Positions 22,130 through 35,003 are shown, counted from the stretch's first letter. The stretch: 64,000 nucleotides of DNA from Cryptomeria japonica (GCF_030272615.1 NC_081405.1:156381454-156445453); one strand, 5' to 3'. Notes: generated by a model from the sequence alone, not told the origin. Numbers and translations are program-made.

Positions 22130-24181
22130 AATCAATTAAATTATATCCTATCAAATAAATATTACTACATAAGCTAATAAGATAGTTAAATGCAATGGAA
22201 TGGATTTCCTTGGTATGGCAATAAATTGCTACCCAGACCATGAGTTTGGAAACCACTTCGTATTCAAAGAATTGCAAGGGAGAAAATTAGGAAGAAAAAA
22301 TTTGCATTACCAAATATTCCCCAAAGCCCACCACATGAGGAGTGTGGTGGAGGGATGATGCACAATTGGTTTTATACACTGAGTCGAATGCTAAGTGTAT
22401 CAAGGAAATAATAGCCCCTTGAGCTCAAACTGTGATTGATTTCCTTGGTATGGCTATAAATTGCTCCCCAGACCATGAGTTTGGAAACCACTTCGTATTC
22501 TAAGAATTACAGGGGAGAAAATTAGGAAGAAAAAATGTGCATTACCAAATATTGCCCAAAGCCAACCACAAGAGGAGTATGGTGGAGGGATGATGCATAA
22601 TTAGTTTTCTAAACTCAGTCAAATGCTAGTTCTATCAAGAAAAGCATAGCCTCTCTATCTCAAATTGTGGACCTTGGGATTATGAGGTCTATTGTTCATG
22701 CAAATGTTGACCACTACTTGGAAGACCTAATTGCAATAGAATATAAAGTAAGAGAGATAAATGGGGTAGGGAGAGGAGAAGAGAGAGAGGGATGGGGTAT
22801 CAACCTTACAAATACTCAAGTCCTTCCTATGGTACTTGGTAAGGGTTATGAAAATGAGACCTCCAAGGTCTGAACCTTCTTGACTTTCTTCCTAGGTATA
22901 GCCAATGGTTTCTGGACAATCAACTCCTCCACTTGAGGTTGTCACCTCAGCTACTCACACTCACCTCTTTTGGGCTCCAACCACTCCTGCTAGAATCTTA
23001 GCACACCAAATCCCCTTATGGTTTCCCAATGAATTAATAAGGTATCTTCATTGTGTTTTTAATTTTAAGACTCACCAATTCCATCGGCATGGTTTCTGAA
23101 GCCTTCTAGGTCTCTACCGACACCTAAATTGGCCTAATTGCATTAGCCCTCCTTAAGTAGTTTTTGGTGTTTAATTTGAAAAAGTCCCAAACAAGGCTAG
23201 GAATAAATCATGGATTCGGATACCCTTTTGGAATTTGTAGAAAATACTAGAAAAGTGCATCTAGTTTATCTATATACGTGTGGTTTCTAATGTTGCACTA
23301 TTTTGTTGGGTTTTAGGCTTAACCAGTGGATGGACAAACTTGGTCTAGAACCTTTCACCAATCAAAAATCCTACTATAAAAACCTTGGAAACCTTCAAGG
23401 ACACTCTGAGGGATTTCCATACATATTCCACTTGGGCTTGCATCAATCTCCAAGTGCTCACAAATCGCACTTTGCTTATTATCCTAACTCACCTACTCCC
23501 AGCGGTGAGCCTAGGTCTTCATTGTTTCTCCTCCTCCTGGACCTAAAACATCACACTTCATATTCCAAAACTATATACAGACCCTAACGTAGAATTCTTA
23601 ATGATTACAACAAGTTCCATCAAATAATGCCTAGGCTAGAGCCATTTCTTGCTCTTAAACCCTACTTTCAAGGGTTTTGCTCCTAGTAGCAAAGAATGAC
23701 AGAAATCTTCACAACATGGAACAATCAAACTTCAAAATCAACCTTAATGAAATAAAATACAATGAAAATACAAATATGGAAATGAGTTTACACCATCTAG
23801 GTCGTACTAGACCATACAAGCAATGAAAAACAAGACAAAACTATCAAAAACCCGGTGGAAACAAGATTGTTTCACAAAGCAAAAACTTTCTCTTGCATTT
23901 ACAATTCTCCAACCCATATAATGAAGTGAAATTTGCCTTATATCCACTAGTTTAGTTGGTTAAACCAACTACCTAACGATCATAACCAAAAAAATGCAAC
24001 TTTTGCAAGAAATTGCAAAATGTTGCTCAACAACTTTTGACAACTTTTGCTCTAGGATGCAATTCTGCATTCTATTGCATTCTAAGACTCTTGAAGGTCC
24101 TCAAAAACCTTCCAAGACCTAAACACAACTCAATTGACTCCTAATATATGAATACATTCATCTAGAGTATTTTCCTGTGAC

Positions 24182-24186
24182 CTACC
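24182..24186. repeat. Target-site duplication CTACC, left copy
   Basis: CTACC precedes the solo LTR and recurs at 25456-25460. The other gypsy LTR has a single CTACC followed by TAAGC at the matching site near 46549-46553. Confidence 0.9.
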
Positions 24187-25455
24187 TGATGAGTTTTGAC
24201 ATTGTCATATTTCTATCCTCAGAACTCTTGAGTTTTTGTCATCTTTTGATTTGCATAAGTAGTAGTGATGCATTGAAAGTTTAATATATGTATTCTATAT
24301 GTTAGCCTAAACCTATTAAATCTTGTTTTATCTTTGCTAGTTTATTCCTACAACCATGCCATTTATTCCTATGGCCATGTGATTTATTCATGTTTCCATG
24401 CAGATTGTTTAGGGCAATATCATATGTGAAATTAATAGATGTCCTGATTAAATAAAATGCATATGCATGTTATTTCTTTTGTAGTGTAGGGAATAAAGGA
24501 TGCTGTGGTGGATGTTTTCCTTTCATTCTAGTTGAAGGAAATGATACTTAAGAAGATGACTAAAGATCAAATTGCAAAAAAGATGAGAAGCGTAAGGAAT
24601 GGCATAAGTGGAGCAATCAAGCGATAGTACCGTAGTCTAACTTAGGTGGACATTGAAGTTGTAAATACTGCCACAATATGTTATGACTGTGGTTCGGTTT
24701 AGATCCACATTTCCTGCAACATAACTCTAGCTATCTCCTTTCTCAGTCAATTATCTGCCTCCTCTTTTTGGCATGATTTGTGTTGTCTATTGTAGATGAT
24801 TTCTTTTTAATAATAAGCTCTTTATCTTCTCGGGGGTTAGATAGAAAGAGAAGAGAAATAGAGAAGAGGATTTTTCCTAAGTATTTTTGAATTTTCTTTT
24901 CATATTGAATCATGTAATGACTCCCAAAGAATGATGAATAAAAATATGTTATTCTAAGCTTTTAGAGTTGTTTTTAGGAAGCCTAGTATTGCTCATACAA
25001 GGGGGCCCACTTGGTGAGTGTTCCTGTGCATTTGTTAAGATTAGTTTTCTTTCCTTAGCTATAGTAGATGTTCTTGCATTGACTGTTCCTATAGCCACTG
25101 GAAACAAATCCACTGACTATTCCTGTAGCAAAACCATAACAGAGTAATTTCTATTTATCAGCATTGAATTTAACCAGTATTGCTTTTATGAATTTATGCA
25201 GAAGTTTTCCTGTAGCCTTTCTATAGTTTCAATTCTTGCTTATCTTTTCTGCATAATGTTAGTTTGTGCAGTAATGTAGAATAGCTATTGTAGGAACTTA
25301 GTGCATATATAGTGCAGACCCATTTCAAGTATTACATCCCTGGGTTGACAATCATATGAACACTAGCTATGAAAATAATGACTTTACCAAATGAATGTCC
25401 AAACTTCGGGTTGAGACTTCAACTAGAGTTATTATTCTTATTGTTGGGTTGAACA
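24187..25455 (+). mobile_element. Solo LTR, 1269 bp
   Basis: The segment starts TGATGAGTTTTGAC, ends GGGTTGAACA and is flanked by CTACC on both sides. The second gypsy LTR shows the empty site. There is no internal coding sequence, so it is what remains after recombination between two LTRs. An AATAAA at about 24938 in GATGAATAAAAATATG suggests plus orientation. The superfamily cannot be told from the LTR alone. Confidence 0.85.
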
Positions 25456-25640
25456 CTACCTAAGCAACTCACTTCTCAACCTAGCAGCATCCTGAGCATA
25501 ATTGACTCAAACCAAAATTTGGACAACTTAACCATGGCTATAGTGAGTCCTCAATGGTTGATCCATTATTACATCACACATTAACACAAAAACTAAAACA
25601 AAATAAAAGCTTACATTCTTGGAGTGCTAGGTGCCCTACA

Positions 25641-25771
25641 CCATACTCCCCTAGGTCAAAGAACTCAAGTCCCTTGAGTTATAAGGTCTGAAATCTCTAC
25701 TCCATGTTGAAGTATATCTACCTCTGACATCCACATGGCATTTGAATCTGGTAATCCTTTCCACTTAACAA
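25641..25771 (-). pseudogene. Chromodomain, 3' half, of gypsy polyprotein
   Basis: The minus strand encodes VKWKGLPDSNAMWMSE and ILQHGVEISDLI, the second half of a chromodomain as found at the C-terminus of chromovirus integrases. The first half (KKTRKRAYKNYLL) lies at about 40690-40735. The GATAG-flanked copia element separates them. Chromodomains direct integration to particular chromatin. The remaining bases to 25641 hold the stop and the polypurine tract. Confidence 0.8.
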
Positions 25772-25776
25772 GATAG
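25772..25776. repeat. Target-site duplication GATAG, left copy
   Basis: It lies directly before the copia LTR start at 25777 and matches 40687-40691. Confidence 0.9.
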
Positions 25777-27226
25777 TGATGAATAATGATGAACAGTAAA
25801 TATCCAATAGATACTGAGAGGAAGGGGTGAATCAATATAGACAAAAATTTCTCCAACGGCTTAAACTGCAAAGACTGCACTAACTGGTAAACAATATCAC
25901 CGATCTAAATCAAGGCACTACCAGTAAAACATAGTATGACTGCAAGAGACATAAACCAGTAACATCTAGATCATCTCAAAACCTAACATCTCATCTCAAC
26001 TTGACCCATATGCTTAAGCAAGTAAAATATCAGAAATACAATGACCATTGGATCAACTTACATTACCACTTAACAGAAAACACTAAAACATCACATAAAA
26101 AGGCATCACACATAACACACTAATTTTTTTCACATGGAAACCCAACTAGGAAAAACCATGATGGGGATGAATACCCACAAGTTGTTCTTGAAATATTTTG
26201 AAGTCCGCTCTATTAGGAGCCTAGTCCAATTAAAGAAATACAATGGGTTCTACTAGGAACCGATCCTGCTAGGGATCACTCGGTTAAGGGATGGCTAAAT
26301 ACCTAGTTAGAGGTTAAAACCCTGTTAAAGGTTACCTTGTAAGAGGATTTAAAGAACTCAATGATTTTGAGTCACCCTATTAAAGGATTTATAAAAAGCC
26401 TGTTAAAGCTACCCGGTAAAGGGATTTTCCAACTATTGAAATGGTTAGAAGTCAACAGGTAATACATTGATCTGATAACAACACTTAATGCCAAGGTAGA
26501 TCCACTTCAGTTCTTTTACTTCTGCAATCACACTCTACAAATCTCTACTTACTCCTTTGGTTTGGTAAGAATTACCTCACATACATTCATTTTCCAGCAA
26601 CTTCAAATGAAAATCATCATCGACCATATAGACAACAATTAGGTCAATGGCCAAAACCTAAAACCCTAAGCATCTAGGTTTACAATACAGTCAATCCAAT
26701 CCTCACCGTTTAAACACATTACATAGAGTAAAATAATCTTGAGAAAATATCAAGATGTTCTCCATCATCTATTCTTCACCACTTCTAGAAGCTGATAACC
26801 CATCACGTGCTCTCCACCGTTTACTGAGATTTTGGACATTCCTGAGGTAGATAGAATCAATCTTCTTCATGCAAGATCCTCAAGGATATTCTTCATGTGC
26901 ACAATGTTGACATGGCAACATGATCTAATCTTCATTTCAATGCTAACTCATCATAGGATGTCATCGGTCGAATCACACAGACTTGGAATACATCAACCAG
27001 AAACCTTGAAGCTGAGACTACCAATCGGTAGTCATATCAAATGAAACCCCGATACAAACTTTGCATATACTGGTTCACACTCCAATATACCGGTTCACTT
27101 CATACCGTCATACTGGTTCACTTACCAGTTTGCCTACTTCAATATACCGGTTCATACTTCAGCATATTGACATCAATGACAACATACAATCCCATCATGT
27201 CATCAAACTCTGCACATATGCCAACA
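25777..27226 (-). repeat. 3' LTR of the outer copia element
   Basis: It starts TGATGAATAATGATGAACAG and ends CATATGCCAACA. The same sequence recurs at 39235-40686 with scattered substitutions. The GGGGTGAATCA block is near 25824, and the GGAAAAACCATGATGGGG block near 26148. Confidence 0.9.
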
Positions 27227-27245
27227 ATCTCCCCCTTTGGCATTG
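27227..27245 (-). other. Polypurine tract of the outer copia element
   Basis: The minus strand reads CAATGCCAAAGGGGGAGAT directly before the 3' LTR start TGTTGGCATATG. It is the same type as at 12758-12780. Confidence 0.8.
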
Positions 27246-27439
27246 ATGGCAATACACAAATATTATTCCATATAATATGTCATCAATACTGCAGATATCT
27301 TCTTTGCTTCACATCTTCTCCCCCTTTCACAACAATGCCAAAGTGGAGGCACAAACATCCATGATCTACTATGTTGCTCCCCCTAAGGAGTAGCATCCTT
27401 CAACACATAAATCCTAAAAAAACATTGACAATGAAATAC

Positions 27440-28856
27440 CTGATTGATGTGGAGCACATACCTTTAGTTCACTTCTTGAAGGGGCGTCACCCCTAATTTG
27501 CCTCTTAGATAAGTAAATGTAGCCTTCGGTAGAGGCTTGGTGAATATATCGACTAACTACTCTTTACTAGAAACATGTTCCAATACAACCTCATTGTTCC
27601 TAACTTTCTCCCTCAAGAAATGCTACTTGAGATCGAAGCACTTGGTTCTAGCATGCAATACCGAATTCTAGGAAATATTACTTGCACTTGTGTTATCACA
27701 AAATATACTCACTGGTTCAGATACAGGGACTTTGAAACCACTTAATACATGCTTCATCCAAATTGTCTTAGTGCAATTCATAAATGTTGCTACATATTCT
27801 GCTTTTGTTGTGGACTGAGAGATACAACTCTACTTCTTTCTCATCCATAAGACTAGTCTACCACCCAAAAAGAATGCACCACTGGTTGTTCTCTTTTGGT
27901 CATCCACATTACCAGCCCAATCGACATCAGTAAACACTTTGAGATTGAAATCATTACTGTATGGATACCACAATCCATAATCTGTAGTTCCCTTCAGATA
28001 TCTAAGAATCCACTTGATTGCTACCAAGTGGGATTCTCTTGGAATTTTTTGGAAATGTGCAGCAATGCCCACTGCATGTGCAATGTCCAGTCTGTTGTAT
28101 ACTACATAGTGCAACTTACCAATCATTGACTAGTATTCCTTCTCATTCACCAACACTGAGTCATCTTCTTTTGACAATTTACAATCAGTCTTCCATGCCA
28201 AAGGTCTTCAACACCTCTTTGACATACTTGGACTGAGTGATAAAAATACCATCTTTCATTTGTTGAATATGTAGTCCAATGAAGAACTTAATATCTTTGA
28301 TTAGTGACATCTCAAATTCCTTCTTCATTTCATCTGCAAATGCATGGCTCATCTTGTAATCTCTACCAAAAATTATGTCATCAACAAACACTTCACAGAT
28401 CAAAATCTGATCTTCTTCTGTCTTCATAGATATTGCTATCTTCACAATATGGGAGTGTAAATGTTCATGCCATGGTCTAGGTGCTTTCTTCAACCCATAC
28501 AAGGTTTTATGTAGTCTACACACCATATCACTGTCTTCTTATAGGGAAAACCCATCGGGTTGCTCTATATACACTTCCTTTTCAAGTATTCCATTTAGGA
28601 ATGTAGATTTCACATCCATCTGATACACTTTGAATCCCTTGAAGGTTGCATATACAAGTAGCATTCGAACTCCTTCCAATCTAGCTACTGGAGAAAAGGT
28701 TTCTCCATAGTGTTCTCCTTCTTCTTGAGCATATCCCTTACATACCAATCTTGCTTTGTTTCTTACCACTGTGCCATCTTCATTCATCTTGTTTCTAAAA
28801 ACCCATTTGGTGCCAATAACATTTTTGTGCTCAGTTCTGGGTACCAAAGACCATGT
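27440..28856 (-). pseudogene. Copia RT and RNase H (outer element, 3' part of pol)
   Basis: The minus-strand frames 28877-28539, 28526-28185 and 28126-27830, plus decayed sequence down to about 27480, give the second part of copia pol. RT segments include KWVFRNKMNEDG, YQMDVKSTFLNG and the catalytic FVDDIIFG (YVDD variant). The RNase H part includes FTDVDWAGNVDDQKR and, after stops, a C-terminal IFTKPLP-like end near 27500. A frameshift lies between the first two frames. The inner element inserted just before the TWSLVPRTEHKN segment, so the N-terminal RT codons lie beyond 36511. Confidence 0.85.
28852..28856. repeat. Target-site duplication CATGT, left copy
   Basis: It precedes the inner LTR start TGTTGGCATT at 28857 and matches 36506-36510. 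Confidence 0.9.
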
Positions 28857-30359
28857 TGTTGGCATTATAACAGACAATGGGAGATTGTTGGCATTTCAAT
28901 AAGGATATTGAGAAGGTTGTTGATGATTATGGATACAACTGATTAAGGATGATTTACTGTCTTAATATTATTATTTTGTCATTAATGTCAAAAAATTGAT
29001 TTTCTAAATCAGTATGATGTTGCCATATCTTGAGAAGTATGATTTGATGAGTATAAAGGTGTTGGTAAAAGACACAGAAAGAATATGATGAATAAGGGGA
29101 TGAATAAGTTATTCAATGGGCAACTATTACCAAGTTAGACAATGATGAGATCATGATGTTTAGATTGTTTTGATATCATACATATGTTATTTATTATAAG
29201 GTTAATACTATACTATGTTATTGAGAAAAGAACCTAGTCGGTAAACCCTAAGGTTATTGCTATCGGTTAATGAAGATAGAGTGTCTACCGAGTAAAGTTT
29301 AGTATTTATCGAGTTGTAACCAAGCTATAATAGAATGCATCAAATGGCTACATGAGTTATTTAATGAAGGGAGCTGATGAGCTGGAACTGATTAAATGAT
29401 TGGTATGCCGTGCATAAAGTTTGTTAAAGAATCTATGGAAAAGGAAAATCGACATGAAGATCTATAGCCTAGATTGAACCACATACCCTAGCACAAGTTC
29501 CAAGAAATGCATGCAAGTTCCAAGGTGGGGTAAAACATTTTTCAGATCAAAGAATACATTGAACCTGGACAAAGTTTGAAGATCTGATGGCTATGATTGA
29601 TCATGGGAAATGTGATCAAGGAGATTAAGCAATTGGCAATTGTTTATAAATAAGGAATTGTTGATAAACAATGTATGCGGGCAAGTGTATGCACATGGAT
29701 GCTACATAGTAATTACCAAGCACAGAAGCTTGAAGAACTGTTTGTATAACAAAGTATAGAGCCCAGCAGATGGACAAGATTAGTTCTATGTCTAGATTGT
29801 ATTGAGCAAATAAGAATCTGCTTTAGCATTTTAGATGTGAAGTTGCAAATAGATTTTTACTACCGTTATTTTGTGAAGTGATAGAAAATCTCTTAACCGA
29901 GTGGACTTAACAGTCTTATTTGTAAAACCCTCTAGCAAGGTGACATTCTGATTGAGTGTTTGAAATCTTTTAACAAGGTCACTTCTAACAAGGTGAAGAT
30001 CCTAACAGATCTGAGGGAAATCCCTTAACTGGGTCACATCTAGCAATGTGTTTGTAATATTTAACAAGATTTTCTTTTAACCGAGCATACTCTAGAAGAG
30101 TATATTTCTTAGTGGGTCTGAAATCCCATAGTGGTTTTTCCCTATTTGGGTTTCCATGTTAAATCTAGTGTTATGAGGTTTATGATGTTTATATGCTTTT
30201 GAGTTTGCATGTTTAACAGTTTTGGTTATATCACTGAAGTATATGTTATCGAGGTTGAATCTAATGTTTTTATGGAAGATTAAGTTTGTATGATTCACCC
30301 CCCCCCTCTCATCTTATCGGCTTGGCATCTGTACTTAACATTAAGTATTAGAACTATCA
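28857..30359 (+). repeat. 5' LTR of the inner copia element
   Basis: It runs from TGTTGGCATTATAAC to TTAGAACTATCA. It carries the shared blocks in plus orientation: CCATAGTGGTTTTTCCC near 30128 and TGATTCACCCCCCC near 30291. It matches 35004-36505 base for base over long stretches. Confidence 0.95.
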
Positions 30360-30360
30360 A

Positions 30361-30373
30361 TTGGAATCAAAGC
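30361..30373 (+). other. Variant primer binding site
   Basis: TTGGAATCAAAGC follows the LTR by one base. It is a diverged form of the TGGTATCAGAGC site of related elements and may reflect decay. Confidence 0.6.
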
Positions 30374-30423
30374 TTTGTACTCCGAAAGAAAATTTTAAAG
30401 GTACTTGAGGCAAAGATCCAAAG

Positions 30424-31390
30424 ATGTATAAGAGGGATGCACCGAAGCTGAACAATTCAAGTTTCTCTACATGGCATAAAAGGATGAAGTTGCACCTATC
30501 AGGAGTTGGAGAATATGTTGTATATTATCTGGAGAATGATTTCATTACACCAAGTATCTATCCATTGACAATGGAAGAGATAAAGGCAAAGCAAGAACAT
30601 ATCCAAGCAATGATTGAAATAACATCTGCATTGACCAACTCAGAGTTTAATGATCTAGAAGGTTGTAATGATGTGAAGGCAATGTGGGACAAGCTCATAT
30701 CTATATATGGCGGTGATGAACATGTTCAAAGAGAAAAAGTGGACAGTCTAAGAGGGCAACTTGAATCTATGATGATGATGAAGGTGAGAACATAACTCAG
30801 TACAGTACAAGACTAAAGGAGATTGTCAACCAAATCAAAGGAGCAGGTGGAACCATTGAAGAAAAGGGTATAACAAGTAAGTTGTTAAGAACACTTCTAC
30901 CAGCTTATGCAATCAGAGTCTCTGCAATCAATGAATTAAGGTCTGTACCCAATATGCCAGTTTATTTAGATGCTACTATTGGTAAGCTACATGCATTTGA
31001 GTTAAGTAATTTTGATAACAGTGGGTCTTCGGTAAATAAAGTTGAATCTGCATTTAGTTCTTTTCATCTTGATGAATCTAATAATTACAATGAAAGAAAG
31101 TATAAGTACTCTGAAGAAGACCACAGTGGAGAAAGTGAAAGATTTCATAAGAACATGTAGGAAGTACACAAACTGTATGAGGAAATCAGAAAGAAAGAAG
31201 AGTTTGAAGCACTATTAGCCAGAAGGTTACCGAGAGGCAAAGGTAAGTATAAAGGAAAACTACCTTTGAAATGTTTCAATTGTGATAAGATAGGACATAT
31301 GGCTTCTAACTGTCCTGACAAAGATTCTACTGAAAAGAGAGATTACCGAGATAATAGACAAAAAAACAATCATTATAGAGGACACTGAGA
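30424..31390 (+). pseudogene. Copia gag with CCHC zinc knuckle (inner element)
   Basis: The start MYKRDAPKLNNSSFSTWHKR is typical for the first ORF after the PBS. A UBN2-type gag region follows (SIYGGDEHVQREKVDSLRGQ). A one-base frame change in the ATG-rich stretch near 30780 moves coding to the next frame (ITQYSTRLKEI). A stop at 31158 and another near 31387 interrupt it. The knuckle CFNCDKIGHMASNC at about 31272-31313 is intact (CX2CX4HX4C) and would bind RNA. Confidence 0.85.
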
Positions 31391-32795
31391 CTTCAGAAGA
31401 AGAGATAGAAAGACATGCTTAATAGCTGATGAGGAATCCAATGATAATAAATCAGATGAAACTAATACAGAGGAAGTAGTTTATGTGGCTATCAAAGATG
31501 GATCAGATAAAGAAAGGTATGAAGAAAAATCCCTAATATCTCACATAAATACTAATGATTCTTGGATCATAGATAGTGGATGCTCACATCAAATGACTAG
31601 TGATAAACACAAGTTTGCTATGTTAGAAGATTATGATGGAGGCTATGTAAGATTTGGTAATGATGCACCATGTCCAGTAAAAGGTAAAGGATCTATAACA
31701 CTTCTTGACAATGCAAGATGCAATGATGTTTATTGGGTTGAAGGTTTGAAATACAATTTGTTGAGTGTAGCACAACTAAACAATACATGATACTGAATAG
31801 AATTTCAGAAAGGAATTGTCAAAGTTCATGACAAGAATGGAAAGTTAGCTGCTACCGAGACACAAACAAAAGGTAACACATTTCACCTTGACTCAACTCG
31901 GAATAAGTGTCTGTATGCAAAGATAGATGATACCTGGTTATGGCATAAAAGGTTTTGTCATCTAAATTTTGATAATCTGATCAAAATAAGTAAGAAGCAC
32001 CGAGTAAGAGGTCTACTGAGTTTGGAAAAACCTGAGAATGCTATGTGCCGAGGATGCCAGATGGGTAAGATGACAAGATCAAGTTTTACAAGTAAGTCTT
32101 ACACTTCTAAGGGAATTTTAGATCTTGTGCACACCGATCTTTGTGGTCCTATGAAAGTTCAAAGTTATTATGGTGATAAATATTTCATATTATTTGTGGA
32201 TGATTACTCAAGGATGATGTCAGTTATGTTTTTAAAACAAAAATCAGAAGCTTTTCAAATGTTTAAATCGTACAAGGCAAGAGTTGAAAATCAAATAGGA
32301 AGACAACTGAAATGTCTTAGATCAGATAGAGGAGGAGAGTTCACATCTAATGAGTTCAACTTATTATGCAATGATCATGGTATTAAAAGACAAGTCTCTG
32401 CACTGAGAACTCCATGGAAAAATGGAATAGCTGAGAGAAGAAACATATCTATTGTGGATTGTTTCAGAACCCTGATGATTGAAAAGAAAGTGCCACAAAC
32501 ATTTTGGAGAGAAGTAATAAGCACAACAGTTTACACCTTGAACTGAGTACAACTAAAGAAAGGAACTATGAAGATACCATATGAAATTTGGTATGACAAG
32601 AAACCTAATGTAAGTTATTTCAAAATCTTTGGAAGTAGATGCTATGTACACAAAGATGATAGAAATGGCAAGTTTGATCAAAAAAGTGAAGAAGGAACAT
32701 TTCTTGGTTATTCTTCTAGAAGCAAAGCATTTAAATGTCTGATCGAATCATCTAACAAAATAGTAGAAAGTGCAAATGTGAAAATTGATTAGAAA
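31391..32795 (+). pseudogene. Copia protease and integrase (inner element)
   Basis: The protease motif is WIIDSGCSHQMT at about 31563-31598 (the DSG active site). The GAG-pre-integrase region has WLWHKRFCHLNFDN and CRGCQMGKM (zinc-binding His and Cys). The integrase core has HTDLCGPM, LRSDRGGEF and KNGIAERRN, so all three acidic catalytic residues are present. Stops near 31789, 32545 and 32792 break the frame. The region downstream (ETFLGYSSRSK-like) is the usual copia integrase C-terminus. Confidence 0.88.
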
Positions 32796-34582
32796 GAAAT
32801 GATGAAGGAAATTCCAAGGAACCAGAAGACTATGATGAATTTTTCTATGTTCAACCGACAAGTCTTACTGAGAAAACTATTGAAGAAAATGAAGAGAATA
32901 TCCAGTTACCAGGTGATGAAGAAGATTATACAGAGCCTACCGAGCCTGTATTAGCCAAATATGTCAGAAGACATCATGCGTCAAGTCAGATTATAGGAGA
33001 TAAGGATGATCTAGTTATGACAAGGAACAAACTGAGACAGAACACATGTCTAATATCTGAAATTGAGCCGAGAATAGTGAAAGAGGCATTTAACAGTGAA
33101 GATTGGATAAATGCTATGACAGAAGAGATTGATCAAATCAAGAAGAATGACACATGGACACTGGTCCCAAGACCGAAGGACAAAAATGTAATTGGTACAA
33201 AGTGGATTTTCAGAAACAAGCCGAATGAAAAAGGAGAGGTCATTCGAAATAAAGAAAGACTAGTTTGCAAAGGTTATGCCCAAGAAGAAGGAATTGATTA
33301 TGGTGAAACTTTTGCACCTATGGCTAGACTAGAAGGAGTAAGAACATTGTTGGCATATGCTGCTTACAAAAATTTCAAGGTATATCAAATGGATGTCAAA
33401 TCTGCATTTCTGAATGGTATATTAGAAGAAGAAGTTTTTATTGAACAACCTGAAGGATTTGTTGAAGACAAGAGTAAAAATCAGGTATGTAAATTGAACA
33501 AAGCATTATATGGTTTGAAACAAGTACCTAGAGCATGGTATGAAAGATTGCACTCTTATTTGATTAAGATTGGTTTTATAAGGACAAGTGAGAACAACAA
33601 TATGTACATGAAGAATGATGAAAATGGAATACTGATCTCAGCCACATTTTGTGGAAATGACTCTTTATGAAAGAACTTTGGAAATGAAATGAACAAAGAA
33701 TTTGAGATGTCATTAATCGGTGAGATAAAGTATTTTATAGGTTTATAGATATTGTAAATGAAAAATGAGATTTTCATTACTCAATCCAAGTACATAAAGG
33801 AAATCTTGAAGAAATTTGGAATGGAGGATTCAAAACCAGTAAGTACTCTTATGACTACCATCTGTAAATTATCAAAGAATGATGAATCTGCATATGTTGA
33901 TGAGACACTTTACCGATCCATGATTGGAAAGCTACAATATGTTGTTCATAGTAGGCCAGATATAGCACATGGAGCAGGTATAGTTGCAAGATTCTCTACA
34001 GATCCTAAGGAAACACACATGATAGAAATCAAAAGAATTTTTAGATACTTGAAAGGCACTAAGGATTATGGCTTAGTATATCAGAAAGGAAATGACTTTG
34101 ATTTAAAAGTTTATACTGATGCTGATTGGGTAGGCAACATTGATGATAGAAAAAGCACAAGTGGAGGAGCTTTCTTTTTAGGAGAAAGACTAGTAAGTTG
34201 GCTTAGCAAGAAACAAGGATGTGTTTCACAGTCAACAACAGAAGCTGAATATGTTGTTGTGGCATTAAATTGTACCAACATAGCATGGATCAAACAACTG
34301 TTGGATGGTATAAATGAGAAAGTTACCGAGCCAGTAACTATATTCTATGACAATACTAGTGCCATTAACATTTCAAAGAATCCTGTTATGCACTCTAAGA
34401 TGAAACACATCTCTATCAAATATCATTGTCTTAGAGAAGAAGCTCAAGATAAGAAAGTGGTGTTGGAGTATGTTAGTACAAAGGAACAAATAGCAGATAT
34501 CTTCACCAAGCCACTACCGAGGGACACTTTTGAGTATCTCAGAAGTAAGTTACGGGTCCTACCCCTATCTTCCATTCACTGA
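32796..34582 (+). pseudogene. Copia RT and RNase H (inner element), RT active site lost
   Basis: RT segments are present: [38 protein letters not shown] and [16 protein letters not shown]. At about 33630-33655, where copia RTs have YVDD, the frame reads [13 protein letters not shown]. The YVDD motif and neighbours are missing with the frame kept. A stop at 33668 and a frame change follow. RNase H is well kept (YTDADWVGNIDDRKS, TTEAEYVVV, FYDNTSAI) and ends at IFTKPLPRDTFEYL. RNase H removes the RNA strand during cDNA synthesis. Confidence 0.88.
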
Positions 34583-35003
34583 CCGAGTTCGGTGAAAGCA
34601 TCAATTCAATGACTCTACAAAATATCTTTTAGGAGTGGATGTTGATTTACACACTTTAGGAGGTTTTCTAAAGGTGTGCAGGAAACAATATAGGAAACAG
34701 GAATTAAAGACAAAATGCTCTGACCGAGACTAAGTTGATACATCATAGCAGGAAATCACTTCATACAAGAAGAAATTATGTTTTAGTTCTTTACTTTTTG
34801 GCATTGTTGTCAAAGGGGGAGAAGACTGGAGAAGACTGGAGAAGACTGAAGAAAAGAAAGACTGAGGAAAGAGGAGAAGTATAATGTATGGGGGAGAAGA
34901 CTGATGATAGGGGGAGAGCATTTCAACATTTCAGAATATCATAACAATTCAAATTAATTAGGTCAAATCAATTGGTTTTGCCATAAATGCCAAAGGAGGA
35001 GAT
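34583..35003 (+). other. 3' untranslated region and polypurine tract of inner copia
   Basis: No coding capacity. It has purine-rich repeats of GGAGAAGACT near 34820-34850, an internal AAAGGGGGAGAAG near 34812, and the true polypurine tract CCAAAGGAGGAGAT directly before the 3' LTR at 35004. The internal one looks like a second, central copy. Confidence 0.7.

Larger units (their letters stand above)
22798..25640 (-). repeat. 3' LTR of the gypsy chromovirus, interrupted by a solo LTR
   Basis: It matches 45242-46731 along its length (for example ACTCAAGTCCTTCCTATGG at about 22814 and 45316). It has a 5' (left) truncation, an insertion at 24187-25455, and about 140 bases near 23120-23260 that the other copy lacks. 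The right edge is GGTGCCCTACA. The adjoining minus-strand tract CCTAGGGGAGTATGG is the polypurine tract. Confidence 0.85.

Noticed and set aside
25665-25880. A 71-codon frame fusing hydrophobic residues to a chromodomain
   Set aside because: The first half is copia LTR. Only the part left of 25772 is gypsy chromodomain.
30299-30308. C-rich run as a possible G-quadruplex or assembly artefact
   Set aside because: It is part of the shared TGATTCACCCC LTR block, with a near-identical run at 36446 in the partner LTR.
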